This document shows positions 40,543 to 49,495 of a DNA stretch of 64,000 bases, in pieces. The stretch covers positions 1-64,000 of the forward strand of contig CACZDN010000015.1 in NCBI GenBank assembly GCA_902779945.1, written 5' to 3'. The notes under the pieces were generated by a model that saw only the letters and a program-made list of their open reading frames with translations, had not been told where the DNA came from and ran no database searches. Position numbers and translations under genes: made by a program. The stretch is from Oscillospiraceae bacterium. Its GTDB lineage: Bacteria; Bacillota; Clostridia; Oscillospirales; Oscillospiraceae. Position 1 is the first letter of the stretch. The number at the start of each line of letters is the position of its first letter.

Positions 40543-42924
40543 TTATCCCATGATGATCTCCACGCGGCAGCTCCCGCCCGCCGGGAGTGCCGGTATCGTA
40601 TCTGTCTCCTTCCCGTCGACGCGGATGGAGCGCACGCCCTTTTCCGCCCCGTCCGGGTTTTGTACATGGATCTCGTAGACCGCCCCGCGCCAGATGCGCC
40701 GGACGGAAAACTCCCTCCAGTCTGCCGGGATGCAGGGGTCAACCGTCAGCCGGTCAAACTCCGGCCTCACACCCAGCAGGTACTGTGTGGCGGCGTAGTA
40801 GGCCCAGCCGGCCGAGCCTGTCATAAAGGGGTGGTGCGCCCGGCCGAAGGCCGTGTGATCCGGCCCGGCGATAAACTGACAGTAGGTGTAGGGCTCGGCC
40901 CTGCGGATCTCGATTTTGTCGTTCTGCAGCGCGGGGCACAGGGCGTTATAGAACTTCATGGCCCTGCTCCCGCGGCCGAGCTTTGCCTCCGCGACCCAGG
41001 CCCAGGGATTGGGATGGCTGAAAATGGAGCCGTTTTCCTTGAGCCCGGGATAGACCCTCGTCACAAAGCCGATGCCGTCGTCCGGCTTTGTGTAGCAGGG
41101 CGCGTTGAGCATCAGACCGTATTCAGTATACAGGTATTCATTCACATTGTCCATAGCGGAAAGCCCCTGTTCCCGGCTTGCCGCACCGGAAATCACGGCC
41201 CAGGTGTTGGATTCCATATGGACGCGGCCCTCCGTGTCGGCCTGCGTGCCGATCTTCCGGTTGTCGGCGGTGATGCCGCGCAGGAACCATTTCCCGTCCC
41301 ACAAGACCTCCCGACATACGCGCTTGACCTTTTCGGCCATGGCGCGGTAACGGGCGGCGTCCTCCGCGCGGCCCAGATACTCCGCCAGGTCGCAGAAGTT
41401 GTTCAGCGCCCAGAGATGCAGGAAGCTCACCATGGCGCTCTCTCCGCCGCCGAGATTCAGGCAGTCGTTCCAGTCTGCGCGAAGCCCTTTGCAGACGCCG
41501 TTTTGCCCCACCTGGCGCGCGGAAAAATCCAGAATGCGCCTGAGATGCTCGTACACGCTGCCCTCGCCGCCGTCGGCATAGCTGACGGTCTCGTCTATAA
41601 AGCCAAACTCTCCCGTCTCCCGGATATACTGCACCACAGAGCTTACAAGCCACAGGGCATCGTCCGCGCAGGCGTCCTTCAGCCCGTGGACGATCCGGCT
41701 TTTTTCCGGTGTGGGGATCACGGTGGGGGATTTGAAGGACTGCCGCCCGCTCTCGGGCTCAAACCAGCGCGGCTCAAACAGATGCAGGCCGTAGCCCTCC
41801 CCGGTCAGCGCCCGCAGAAGCTCCACAAGGCGGCTGCGGCATTTTTGGGGGTTGGAGTGTACGACCATCATGGCGTCCTGGGCCGTGTCCCGGTAGCCCA
41901 GACCGACCCGGCCGCCGACTTCAATAAAGGACGTAAAGCGGGAAAACATGACGTTGATCTCGCTCTGGTACAGGTTCCAGAGATTGAGCTCCGTGTTCAT
42001 CCCCTCGTTCGGCGTGCGGACCTGCAGGCGGGAGAGCTTTTCGTCCCAGAAGCCCGCAAGCCGCGCAAACTCCGCATCCGCGCGCGCGGCCGTATATTTT
42101 TCCCGCATGGCCTTCCCGGCTTCCACGCCGCCCTCGCCCAGCAGGAAAAGGAGCCGCGCTTCCTCGCCGGGCCGGAGCGTCAGCGTTTTCATGAGACAGC
42201 CGCAGTGGTTCCCGCCCTTTTCAAAGCTCCCGCCGCACTTTCCGGATTCGACCGCGAGGGGATTTCTCTCGGTGCGGTAGGGTCCGAGGAAGCTGTCGCG
42301 CAGGCAGTCAAAGCCGTCGGGCTCAAAGTCTGCGGTGAAAAACTGGCAGCCGTCCTCCTCGTAGTACAGATCGTGCTCGATCACCCCCTCCAGACAACGG
42401 CTGCCCGCGGCATAGAGACTCATCTGAAAGTTCTGGTTGTCCATCGCCACATGGTGAAAGCTGAACTCCAGGTAGGAAAACACCGAGAGCGTGCGCGTGC
42501 GTCCGCTCTCGTTTTTCAGCCGCAGATCCCAGATCTCCACAGGGTCATCCATTGCGACGAAGAGCGTCTGCGCCGCGTCAATGCCGCTGTAGTCGCTGCG
42601 GTATTGCACATAGCCCAGTCCGTGGCGGCAGGTGAAGTGCTCGACGGGCTTGCCGACAGGCTGCCAGGACACCGACCAGTAATCCCCGTCCTCCGCGTCG
42701 CGCAGGTAGACATAGTGGCCCGGGCCGTCCATCGGGACGCCGTTCGGCCGGAAGCGCGTAATGCGGTGGTACTCCGAGCTCCCGCAGATCAGATAGCCCC
42801 CGGCGGTGTGGTTGAAGACGCCCATCATATCCTTTGTGCCGATGTAATTTGTCCAGGAGACCGGGAGATCCACCCGGTCGATGACATACTCGCGCTTTCC
42901 ATGGTCGAAATGTCCGTACTGCAT
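40543..42924 (-). CDS. chbP: GH94 phosphorylase, closest in pattern to N,N'-diacetylchitobiose phosphorylase
   Basis: 793 residues, full GH94 length. It begins MQYGHFDHGKREYVIDRVDL and contains [49 protein letters not shown] (the Asp of ADWND is the general acid), TRVYPGLKENGSIFSHPNPW and TGSAGWAYYAATQYLLGVRP. The text SFIEVGGRxGLGYRDTAQDA and SFLHLWALN resembles Vibrio chitobiose phosphorylase more than cellobiose phosphorylase (compare 56754-59189). Intracellular; splits a beta-1,4 disaccharide with phosphate into sugar-1-phosphate plus free sugar, saving one ATP. First gene of the locus with mutase, kinase, importer and regulator. Specificity needs proof. Confidence 0.9.
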   Translation of the reverse strand: MQYGHFDHGKREYVIDRVDLPVSWTNYIGTKDMMGVFNHTAGGYLICGSSEYHRITRFRPNGVPMDGPGHYVYLRDAEDGDYWSVSWQPVGKPVEHFTCRHGLGYVQYRSDYSGIDAAQTLFVAMDDPVEIWDLRLKNESGRTRTLSVFSYLEFSFHHVAMDNQNFQMSLYAAGSRCLEGVIEHDLYYEEDGCQFFTADFEPDGFDCLRDSFLGPYRTERNPLAVESGKCGGSFEKGGNHCGCLMKTLTLRPGEEARLLFLLGEGGVEAGKAMREKYTAARADAEFARLAGFWDEKLSRLQVRTPNEGMNTELNLWNLYQSEINVMFSRFTSFIEVGGRVGLGYRDTAQDAMMVVHSNPQKCRSRLVELLRALTGEGYGLHLFEPRWFEPESGRQSFKSPTVIPTPEKSRIVHGLKDACADDALWLVSSVVQYIRETGEFGFIDETVSYADGGEGSVYEHLRRILDFSARQVGQNGVCKGLRADWNDCLNLGGGESAMVSFLHLWALNNFCDLAEYLGRAEDAARYRAMAEKVKRVCREVLWDGKWFLRGITADNRKIGTQADTEGRVHMESNTWAVISGAASREQGLSAMDNVNEYLYTEYGLMLNAPCYTKPDDGIGFVTRVYPGLKENGSIFSHPNPWAWVAEAKLGRGSRAMKFYNALCPALQNDKIEIRRAEPYTYCQFIAGPDHTAFGRAHHPFMTGSAGWAYYAATQYLLGVRPEFDRLTVDPCIPADWREFSVRRIWRGAVYEIHVQNPDGAEKGVRSIRVDGKETDTIPALPAGGSCRVEIIMG

Positions 42925-43246
42925 CGCTTATCCCTCCTGTTCTTTTCTATATTATACAAGGATAAGACGAAAGTGAACAGGCACATTTCTGCTTCTTCTT
43001 GTCAAATCTTGCCCGGATGAATGATCTCTTTGATCCGTATAAGCGCCCGGAAAAAAACAGCAGGCGTTCTTCGGAGCGCCTGCTGTTTTCGGTTTCTGCT
43101 TTTCCGGTTTTTGCTCGAATGCGGCTCCCCTGCCCGCAGGCCGGGTTTTGCTCCGCCGCATTCGTCATCTGACTCAACGTACCGCACTCCCCTTCCGGGC
43201 GGGCAGGCCCGGAAGGGAAAGGCGCGCGCTGACGCCGTTGGTTTTT
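42925..43246. other. Gap with promoter -10 box and two hairpins
   Basis: Read on the minus strand, a TATAAT (42951-42956) precedes the phosphorylase gene by 27 bases; no good -35 is visible. The rest holds the TRAP-operon terminator (43054-43089) and a second hairpin CCCTTCCGGGC...GCCCGGAAGGG (43190-43216). Confidence 0.5.
43054..43089 (-). terminator. Terminator of the TRAP operon
   Basis: 13-bp perfect stem AAAACAGCAGGCG / CGCCTGCTGTTTT with a 10-base loop and seven T on the minus strand, 157 bases after the dctM stop. Confidence 0.85.
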
Positions 43247-44575
43247 TTACATCGAGATCGTCGTGTTGATCGGGCCGTAGATCAGATCCGGGACCACGGT
43301 GACGAGCACCGGGACGAAGGTGATGAGCAGCAGCACGAAGAACAGGCACAGGATGAAGGGCCAGACCTCCTTGATAAAGTCTCCGATCCGGCAGCCGGTG
43401 ATGCCGCAGGTGGTGAACATCATGGAGCCGAAGGGAGGCGTGATGCCGCCGATCATGATGTTGACGATGCAGACAAGGCCGAAGTGGATGGTATCGACGC
43501 CGAGCTTCTGGGCCACGGGCAGCAGCAGGGGCGTTGCGATCATCAGGGCCGCGCCGCCCTCGAGGAACATGCCCATGACGAGCAGCACCAGGTTCACGAG
43601 CATGAGGAACACATACTTGTTGCTGGTGAGCGTCGTGATGGAGGCCGCGACGATCTTCGGCAGGTTGATGTAGCTCATGTAGTTGCCGAAGGTGGCGGCG
43701 GAGACCATGATGAGCACGACGCTGGAGGTGCCGGCGATGGTATCGAGCAGGATGGGAATAAAATGCTCCTTGAAGCTGAGCTTCTTGTACACAAATTTGC
43801 CGATCACAAAGCAGTAGAGCACCGCGACGGCGCCGCCCTCGGCCGGGGTGAACAGGCCGAAGCGCATGCCGAGGATGATGCCGAAGGGGAAGAACAGGCC
43901 CCAGAAGGAGATAAACGCCTGCTTGAGGACTTCCTTCATGGGCGGGAACTTGTCGCGCGTGGTGGGGTAGTTTCTCCGGTGGGCGATGATGGTCACGACG
44001 ATCATCATGGAGATCGACATCAGGATGCCGGGGACATAGCCCGCGGCGAAGATGCGGCCCAGGGACGCCTGCGCGATCAGGGAGTAGACGATGAGGTTGA
44101 CCCCGGGGGGGATGACGGGCGTCGCCGCGGACGAGGCCGCCGTGATGGCGGCGGAGAAAGCCTTGGAGTAGCCGCGCTTTTCCATCTCGGGCACCAGCAT
44201 CTTCGACTGCATGGCGCAGTCGGCGTTTGCGGAGCCGGAGCAGCCGCCCATCAGCATACTGAGAAGCACGTTGACCTGGGCAAGGCCGCCCTTCATGTGG
44301 CCTGTGACGCATTCACAGAAGTCCATCATCTTGTCTGAGATGCCGCCGTAGTTCATGACGGAGCCGGACATGACGAAGAAGGGAATGGCCAGCATGGAGA
44401 AGGACTGCGTGGAGTTCATGACCTTCTGCAGGATGGTCCAGGGCTGCACGCCGTTGTTGATGAACAGGAAGTAGAAGAAGGTGGAGCCGAAGAGGGCATA
44501 GACGATGGGCATGCCCGCAAAGTACAGGATGAAGACGAGGAAGACGGGGATGAGATTAACAAAGGTCAATTCCAT
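43247..44575 (-). CDS. dctM: TRAP transporter large permease DctM
   Basis: 442 residues, about 12 membrane helices. The family signatures are visible: MPIVYALFGSTFFYF, GGCSGSANADCA, ITAASSAATPVIPPGVNLIVYSLI, GGITPPFGSMMFT. It is the Na+-coupled channel of a tripartite transporter for organic acids. Its ATG shares one base with the dctQ stop (TGATG), giving tight coupling. With dctQ and dctP it makes a complete set; the substrate (for example dicarboxylate, sugar acid or sialic acid) is not evident. Confidence 0.95.
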   Translation of the reverse strand: MELTFVNLIPVFLVFILYFAGMPIVYALFGSTFFYFLFINNGVQPWTILQKVMNSTQSFSMLAIPFFVMSGSVMNYGGISDKMMDFCECVTGHMKGGLAQVNVLLSMLMGGCSGSANADCAMQSKMLVPEMEKRGYSKAFSAAITAASSAATPVIPPGVNLIVYSLIAQASLGRIFAAGYVPGILMSISMMIVVTIIAHRRNYPTTRDKFPPMKEVLKQAFISFWGLFFPFGIILGMRFGLFTPAEGGAVAVLYCFVIGKFVYKKLSFKEHFIPILLDTIAGTSSVVLIMVSAATFGNYMSYINLPKIVAASITTLTSNKYVFLMLVNLVLLVMGMFLEGGAALMIATPLLLPVAQKLGVDTIHFGLVCIVNIMIGGITPPFGSMMFTTCGITGCRIGDFIKEVWPFILCLFFVLLLITFVPVLVTVVPDLIYGPINTTISM

Positions 44576-45159
44576 CAGTACGCGCCCCCTTCCTCAAGCG
44601 CCGTCTCCTCCGCCTTCGGCTTGAGAAGGTGGAGCTGGCAGCGCAGAAAGTCGATCACGGAGTAGATGAACGAGATGCCGAAGCCGAGCGGCACCGCGAT
44701 GCCGGTGTACCACTTGGGGATGCGCAGCGTATCGGTGTAGGTGAGCTTCACCTTGCCCCAGGCAAAGACGCCGTCCTTGATCTGGAACAGGATGCCGCGC
44801 TTGAAGATCAGGTTCAGGACATACTGGGTGCTGATATAGGTCAGCAGCAGCAGGATGGCGATCTCAAGCAGGGCCACGATAAACTCGATCACCTGTCTGG
44901 AGCGGCCCTTCACCAGGTTCACCACGATGTCCACGCCGAGATGGGCGTGGCGGCGGTGGGCGTAGGCGCTGCCCATAAACACCGTCCACACGAAGAGACT
45001 GGTCACGACCTCATCCGTCCACTTGATGGGGTTATTCAGAAAGTAGCGGAACACCACGTTCACGTTGACCAGGATCACGCAGAGGGTCAGAGTCGTGCCG
45101 CAGATGATGGCGTCCAGATTGGAAAAGAAGGTTTTCGCGGTAAATTTCTTTTTTTTCAT
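44575..45159 (-). CDS. dctQ: TRAP transporter small permease DctQ
   Basis: 194 residues, four membrane helices. LVNVNVVFRYFLNNPIKWTDEVVTSLFVWTVFMGSAYAHRRHAHLGVDIV is the DctQ pattern (FRYxxNxPxxWxEE; xxRxxxHxxVD). ATG at 45159 chosen; an in-frame TTG 6 bases earlier is possible. It lies between the dctP and dctM genes, behind a hairpin at 45203-45231. It links the binding protein to the large subunit. An insertion of about 25 residues (FQIKDGVFAWGKVKLTYTDTLRIP) lies before the last helix. Confidence 0.9.
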   Translation of the reverse strand: MKKKKFTAKTFFSNLDAIICGTTLTLCVILVNVNVVFRYFLNNPIKWTDEVVTSLFVWTVFMGSAYAHRRHAHLGVDIVVNLVKGRSRQVIEFIVALLEIAILLLLTYISTQYVLNLIFKRGILFQIKDGVFAWGKVKLTYTDTLRIPKWYTGIAVPLGFGISFIYSVIDFLRCQLHLLKPKAEETALEEGGAY

Positions 45160-45202
45160 AGGCAAACAGTCCTTACCGTTAGAGGTCCCTTATTACCGGA
45201 CA

Positions 45203-45231
45203 TGGACTGCCCGCAGGGCGCGGGCAGTCCA
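45203..45231 (-). terminator. Attenuator hairpin between dctP and dctQ
   Basis: TGGACTGCCCGC and GCGGGCAGTCCA with a 5-base loop, no T-run. Same position as the hairpins after both ABC binding-protein genes; probably sets the ratio of binding protein to permease. Confidence 0.65.
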
Positions 45232-45270
45232 GTCGTATATGCTGTGAATTTAGGGGGGCTTGAATCCGGC

Positions 45271-46308
45271 TTACGCGGCCTTGGAGGCGCGGAAGTCGTT
45301 GATGAGGTCGACGAGCTGCTGGTGCAGGTCGGGGTTCGCGCCGTACTCCTCGACGATCCAGTCGTAGACGGGAGCGCAGGCCTCGGTGAAGGCGTCGATG
45401 TCAACCTCGTTCCAGGTGACGCCGGCTTCGTTCTTCATCTTCTCGATCTGGACGGCCTCGTCGTCAGCGCACTGGGTCTGCTCCCACACGCCGCACTCGA
45501 CCGCGCACTCGTCCAGGATGTTGCGCCACTTCTCGGGCATATCCTCATACACGTCCTGGGCCATGAACAGCCAGCGGGTCGCGATGAAGTGGTTGGTCAG
45601 GGCGACCTTCTTCACGAGCTCGTAGGGAGCGCCGGCACCGGCGAGGGTGGAGGTGGAGCCCTCAAAGCCGTCAACCAGACCGGAGGAGATGGAGGAGAGG
45701 CACTCGGTAAAGCTCATGGGCACGGGGGTGGCGCCCAGGCACTCGATGGTCTTGATGAAGAGGGACGCGGTGGTGGAGCGCAGCTTCACGCCCTTGAGAT
45801 CCTCGGGGGTGTAGATGTCCTTGTTGGTGACGACGGAGCGGTAGCCGAAGGAGTAGTGGGTGTCGAGGATGTGGATGTTCTCCTCGGCCAGCGCGTCCTT
45901 CACGCCCTTGACGATGTCGGAATCCATGACGTAGTTGTACTCTTCGTCGTTGTTGTAGAGCATCGGGCCGACGAGGACGGCGCAGTCACCGACCCAGTCC
46001 GCGAAGAGGGAGGGCTCCTCCAGGCCGATCCACTTGTCGCCGTTGACGGCGTGGACGACGGAGTCACGGTAGCAGTCGAGCTCGTTCAGGCCGTGGAAGG
46101 TGACCTTCACGTGGCCCTCGGTGCGCTCGGTGACCATCTCGGCAAACTTCTCGGCGGCCTTGTAGTTCCATTCCTTGGGGTTGAAGACGTTGGAGTAGGT
46201 CAGCTCGATGTAGTAGTCGTCGGCCTCGTCGGCAAACGCGGAGGGCGCGAAGGCCAGCATGCTGACAACCATGGTCAGAACCAGAAGCATTGCGAGTGTT
46301 TTCTTCAT
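45271..46308 (-). CDS. dctP: TRAP transporter substrate-binding protein DctP
   Basis: 345 residues. Signal peptide ends PSAFA-DEADD (type I site, no Cys). The mature protein follows the DctP fold: FAEMVTERTEGHVKVTFHG, the latch region YTPEDLKGVKLRSTTASLFIKTIECLGATPVPMSFTECLSSISSGLVDGFEGS. The Arg in KLRST is the usual carboxylate-binding Arg, so an organic acid is expected. GGAGAATCC precedes the ATG. First gene of the dctPQM operon; promoter candidate at 46477-46506. Confidence 0.94.
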   Translation of the reverse strand: MKKTLAMLLVLTMVVSMLAFAPSAFADEADDYYIELTYSNVFNPKEWNYKAAEKFAEMVTERTEGHVKVTFHGLNELDCYRDSVVHAVNGDKWIGLEEPSLFADWVGDCAVLVGPMLYNNDEEYNYVMDSDIVKGVKDALAEENIHILDTHYSFGYRSVVTNKDIYTPEDLKGVKLRSTTASLFIKTIECLGATPVPMSFTECLSSISSGLVDGFEGSTSTLAGAGAPYELVKKVALTNHFIATRWLFMAQDVYEDMPEKWRNILDECAVECGVWEQTQCADDEAVQIEKMKNEAGVTWNEVDIDAFTEACAPVYDWIVEEYGANPDLHQQLVDLINDFRASKAA

Positions 46309-46476
46309 TTCGGATTCTCCTTTTCCAGATTTATCGTTTTTTCAGGCCGTCAACGTTTTTCGTTTCCGGAGAGAGGAGAGCTTTTGCTTCCCCCTTTGCC
46401 GAAGGCAGAGGGGGAAAGAGAGGGCCCTCTCTTTCCAAAAATGAGCCGATTGTTAACGTACCATTAACACAAGGTA

Positions 46477-46506
46477 AACTTACACCAAATTGTACGGAAT
46501 TGTCAA
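46477..46506 (-). promoter_or_regulatory. Probable promoter of dctPQM
   Basis: On the minus strand TTGACA (46501-46506), 18-base spacer, TAAGTT (46477-46482). The dyad at 46450-46472 just downstream could bind a regulator. Confidence 0.45.
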
Positions 46507-46674
46507 TACCGCCCGCCGTACGCCGGGTTTGTTTTGGCAGCTTTCATAAAAACCTCCCTGTTTTTTTGGGTAAAATAAAGCCTTGACAAGCCGCGCCGTT
46601 CCGCGTGCCGGAGTAACGCGCCCCGCAGCTTCGCAGCGCCCTGTGCCGGCATGGCTTCGCGCGGCAAAACGGAG

Positions 46675-46747
46675 CCGAAGGATCTTTCCCCGGCACTCGA
46701 TGCAGGGAAAGATCCTTCGGCGCTGGCGCTTCTCTGGATGACAAATG
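46675..46747. repeat. Dispersed hairpin repeat ending TCTGGATGACA
   Basis: CCGAAGGATCTTTCCC and its exact inverse GGGAAAGATCCTTCGG flank a 14-base loop; ends with TCTCTGGATGACA. Related to the repeats at 538-634 and 30946-31034. Confidence 0.65.
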
Positions 46748-46789
46748 GGGGACGCTTCTCAGCTTATTCAAACGGTAAACGTGAGCCTG

Positions 46790-47053
46790 TTACTTTTTGT
46801 AGTTCTGATAGTGCTCCGCAGTCTGCGGAAAGCCCTTCTCCTTCAGAAGCGCCGTCACACAGGTGCGGACGTCCTCGGTGCGGATGATCTCGGTGCTCTT
46901 CGTGAGCTTCACGAACACCTCGTCGGCGAACGCCATCGCCTTTTTGCGGGTGATCTCCTCGCCCGGGACCTCGGCGTTTGCCCTGAGGATACTGTTGACG
47001 ACCTTCTCCTCGTCAAAGAGCACGACCTTGCCGTTTTTCTTGGTGATTTTCAT
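46790..47053 (-). CDS. Stand-alone ATP-cone domain protein
   Basis: 87 residues. MKITKKNGKVVLFDEEKVVNSILRAN...TRKKAMAFADEVFVKL and a final VTALLKEKGFPQTAEHYQNYKK match the ATP-cone fold at the N-terminus of ribonucleotide reductases and in NrdR. It has no catalytic or zinc part. It might regulate a reductase in trans or bind nucleotide as a sensor; NrdD itself is not in the window. GGAGGG precedes the ATG. Follows the GH5 gene by 67 bases, but a functional link is doubtful. Confidence 0.85.
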   Translation of the reverse strand: MKITKKNGKVVLFDEEKVVNSILRANAEVPGEEITRKKAMAFADEVFVKLTKSTEIIRTEDVRTCVTALLKEKGFPQTAEHYQNYKK

Positions 47054-47120
47054 GAAAAACCCTCCTGTCCGTTATAAGTTCCGCCGCGTCTTTGCGGCGT
47101 TCGGAGGCGCCTGCGCGTCA

Positions 47121-48074
47121 TTACAGCACGCCCGTCAATTCCTCCCGCACGCTGTCCATGCGCGCGTCACTGATGCCAAAGTCCATCTGCTTCCAGGTCC
47201 ACACGCTGTGGGCGACGTGGTGGCGCTCAAAGACCGCGTGCACGTCGCGGAACCACTTGACGGCCTCCTCGGGCGGGACGACGTCGATCACGCCGTACTC
47301 GCCGCAGTAGAGCTCCGTGCCCTCCCTTTCGGCCTTCTCGAAGGCGGGGGCCATGAAGTCCTCCAGCCACTTCTCCCCCGCGCCCGCCTCGGCGTAGGTA
47401 TAGCGCTTTGTGACATCCATGCGGTCGGCGTCCCACCAGGCGCCCTGGTGGGTGAAAAAGTGCGGCTCGTAGAAGTGGAAGTTGTAGACCACCTTGTCGT
47501 CGTAGGGGGCATCCAGCTCCGGGAGCGTACGGGCGCTGTTCCAGCAGTAGCTTCCCAGCAGGACGCAGGTGTCCGGCGCGCTCAGGCGTATGCGGCGCAC
47601 GCACTCGCGGGAGATGTGCTTCCACGCGGGGAGATAGCGTGCCTCGGTCACCTCGTTCAGAAGCTCGAACACCACGCGGTCATGGAGCCGGCCGTAGCGG
47701 GCGGCCAGGGTCTCCCAGATCGTATAGAAGCGCTCCTGGAAGCGCTCGCTGTCAAAGAAGCCCGCCTCGTGCTCGCCCTTGTCGAAGGAGAAGCCTGGGG
47801 TCTTGTGCAGGTCCAGCACGGTTTTGAGGCCGTACTTTTCGCTGAGCGCCAGGGCCCGGTCGACACGCCGCAGCCCGTCCTCTCTCATGCTGCCGTCAGC
47901 GTTCTGGATGACGTTGTAGTCGATGGGGATGCGCACATGGTCGAAGCCCAGGGCGGCGATCCGGGAGAAGTCCTCCCCGGTGATGAAGTGATCCAGCCGC
48001 TCCTCGGAGTAGTCGCACTGGGAGAGCCAGCCGCCGAGGTTCACGCCCCTGTATATGCCGAGTTCCTTTAGCAT
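47121..48074 (-). CDS. Intracellular GH5-family glycosidase
   Basis: 317 residues, a TIM-barrel GH5 enzyme, without signal peptide. IYRGVNLGGWL at the start, HVRIPIDYN, the acid/base Glu in ELLNEV (Glu141), YNFHFYEPHFFTHQGAWW, and the nucleophile in YCGEYGV (Glu259), then WTWKQMDFGI. It likely acts on imported beta-glucan oligosaccharides (endo-glucanase or exo-glucosidase type). ATG at 48074 follows AAAGGAGAC; longer frames extend into the divergent promoter. It belongs with the GH3, GH94 and importer genes at 48.8-59.2 kb. Confidence 0.9.
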   Translation of the reverse strand: MLKELGIYRGVNLGGWLSQCDYSEERLDHFITGEDFSRIAALGFDHVRIPIDYNVIQNADGSMREDGLRRVDRALALSEKYGLKTVLDLHKTPGFSFDKGEHEAGFFDSERFQERFYTIWETLAARYGRLHDRVVFELLNEVTEARYLPAWKHISRECVRRIRLSAPDTCVLLGSYCWNSARTLPELDAPYDDKVVYNFHFYEPHFFTHQGAWWDADRMDVTKRYTYAEAGAGEKWLEDFMAPAFEKAEREGTELYCGEYGVIDVVPPEEAVKWFRDVHAVFERHHVAHSVWTWKQMDFGISDARMDSVREELTGVL

Positions 48075-48186
48075 GGGTCCGTCTCCTTTACAGAATGTCG
48101 GTTTGGTTATATAATAGAGATCATGGAACCTGTCCTCCCGGGCGGAGCGAGGGACGACAGGATAACGACCGCAGGCAGGTGCCGCC

Positions 48187-48723
48187 ATGACGACGAAGGC
48201 AAAGCTGAAAAACTGGTGGTATTACCACAGGATACATGTATTGATCGCGGCGGCGGCGCTGGCCGTCGTGGTGTATTCCCTCGTGCCGAACATGCTTTCG
48301 GCGAAGGCGGACTACACCCTCGCCGTGGTGGGGACGGTCCCGCAGCCGGAGGAGACGCTCACGGCGCTGCGGGAGGCGCTCACGCCCCTCGCCGACGATT
48401 TGAACGGCGACGGCCGCGTGCTTGTGGAGGTCTGCTCCTACGTGCTCGACCTCTCGGGACAGACGCCCGGCACGCTGAACTACCAGGGGGCCGCCGCGTT
48501 CGACGCCGACCTCGTCGGCCGGCGCAGCGCGCTGTTTCTGGCGGACGACGCCGAGGGCTTCCGCGCAAACGTGGTCGTCCCGGTGGAGGAGCTGATCCCC
48601 TGCGGGAGCATCCCGGTCTTTGCCGCCCTCACGCCCGGATACGTCTTCACCGTCCGCAGCGACTCCGACGCGATCCCGTTCTACCGCGCGATCACGCAGG
48701 GCGCGGGTGTGCCCGCGCCGTGA
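48187..48723 (+). CDS. Membrane-anchored protein of unknown function
   Basis: 178 residues. A conserved-looking N-terminus KLKNWWYYHRIHVLIAAAALAVVVYSLV forms one membrane helix (about 16-35); the rest is outside or in the cytosol, with a mixed alpha/beta pattern and no recognised motif. NWWYYH-type starts are frequent among Oscillospiraceae hypothetical proteins. Divergent from the GH5 gene (112-base gap). A strong bidirectional terminator follows. Confidence 0.75.
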   Translation: MTTKAKLKNWWYYHRIHVLIAAAALAVVVYSLVPNMLSAKADYTLAVVGTVPQPEETLTALREALTPLADDLNGDGRVLVEVCSYVLDLSGQTPGTLNYQGAAAFDADLVGRRSALFLADDAEGFRANVVVPVEELIPCGSIPVFAALTPGYVFTVRSDSDAIPFYRAITQGAGVPAP

Positions 48724-48749
48724 GGCTCTTTTCCCGATCCTGTAAAAAA

Positions 48750-48793
48750 GTACGGCGATTTCGTGTGTTTTGCGAATTCGCCGTACATTTTTT
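48750..48793. terminator. Bidirectional terminator between convergent genes
   Basis: GTACGGCGATTTCG and CGAATTCGCCGTAC (one mismatch) flanked by AAAAAA and TTTTTT. Serves both the plus gene at 48187 and the minus operon ending at 48839. Confidence 0.85.
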
Positions 48794-48838
48794 GGTGTAA
48801 GCCCTGACGGTCCGGGCAGGTCCGGACCCTGTGGGGGT

Positions 48839-49495
48839 TCAGGTTTCCGCGTCGGCCTCTACCCCGTCCGCCGGGGTCTCCTCGTCAAACCTTGCGAAGA
48901 CCCTGACCTGCTGCCTCGCGGCGAACCACGCGGGGGCGGAGACCGCAAAGAGGAGGTAGGCCCAGCCGAGGTAGATGTTGACGAGCTCCGGCAGGAACAG
49001 GAAGCAGACCACCGGGACCGCGAAGCCGATCCAGATGAGCACCGTTTTCTTCGGCTCGACGAAGGCCAGCGACAGGGCGTTTTTGATTGTGGCGCCGATG
49101 GTATTCTCATACCCCGCGTGCAGGGCGAAGGCCCAGGCCCAGTAGCTGAGCACCAGGGCGCTCACGATCACGGCGACGACGAAGTACAGCGTACGCATGG
49201 TCCCCGTCTGGCTTACGGCGAAGTAGAAGTCCACCCCGGCGATCACCAGGCCGGCGATGCCCAGCAGGCCCAGGACCAGGGACTTTTTGATCTCGCTTTT
49301 GAAGCCGGCGAAGAAGCCGGCGAGGGTGGAGACGGGCTCGTCCCGGGTGAGCTTGAGCAGCACGGAACACAGCGCGCTCGACGCGGGGCCGACCGTCACG
49401 ACCGGCAGCGAGCACACGAGCCACAGCAGATTCAGCGCCATCAGATCGCCGAGGGTGCGCAGGAAATTGCCCAGCGACGCCTTGAGCCTGTCCAT
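48839..49495 (-). CDS. YesL-type (DUF624) membrane protein
   Basis: 218 residues, four to five membrane helices. The start LGNFLRTLGDLMALNLLWLVCSLPVVTVGPASSAL is the DUF624/YesL signature; these genes regularly sit with CUT1 importers of plant-polysaccharide oligomers, function unknown. Its ATG shares one base with the permease stop, so it is translated as part of the importer operon. The acidic tail (ETPADGVEADAET) is not conserved. Confidence 0.88.
   Translation of the reverse strand: MDRLKASLGNFLRTLGDLMALNLLWLVCSLPVVTVGPASSALCSVLLKLTRDEPVSTLAGFFAGFKSEIKKSLVLGLLGIAGLVIAGVDFYFAVSQTGTMRTLYFVVAVIVSALVLSYWAWAFALHAGYENTIGATIKNALSLAFVEPKKTVLIWIGFAVPVVCFLFLPELVNIYLGWAYLLFAVSAPAWFAARQQVRVFARFDEETPADGVEADAET

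Larger units (their letters stand above)
46309..46789. other. Regulatory and repeat-rich gap upstream of dctP
   Basis: Contains hairpins CCCCCTTTGCC...GGCAGAGGGGG (near 46390-46414) and AAAGAGAGGGCCCTCTCTTT (46413-46432), the dctP promoter, an imperfect dyad TTGTTAA-CGTACCA-TTAACACAA (46450-46472), and a dispersed repeat (46675-46747). No gene. Confidence 0.5.

Noticed and set aside
39502-43020. Very long open frame (over 1100 codons) on the plus strand opposite the GH94 and mutase genes
   Set aside because: It is antisense to two clear genes; its product has no family pattern and arises from GC-rich codon bias, which removes stops on the opposite strand.
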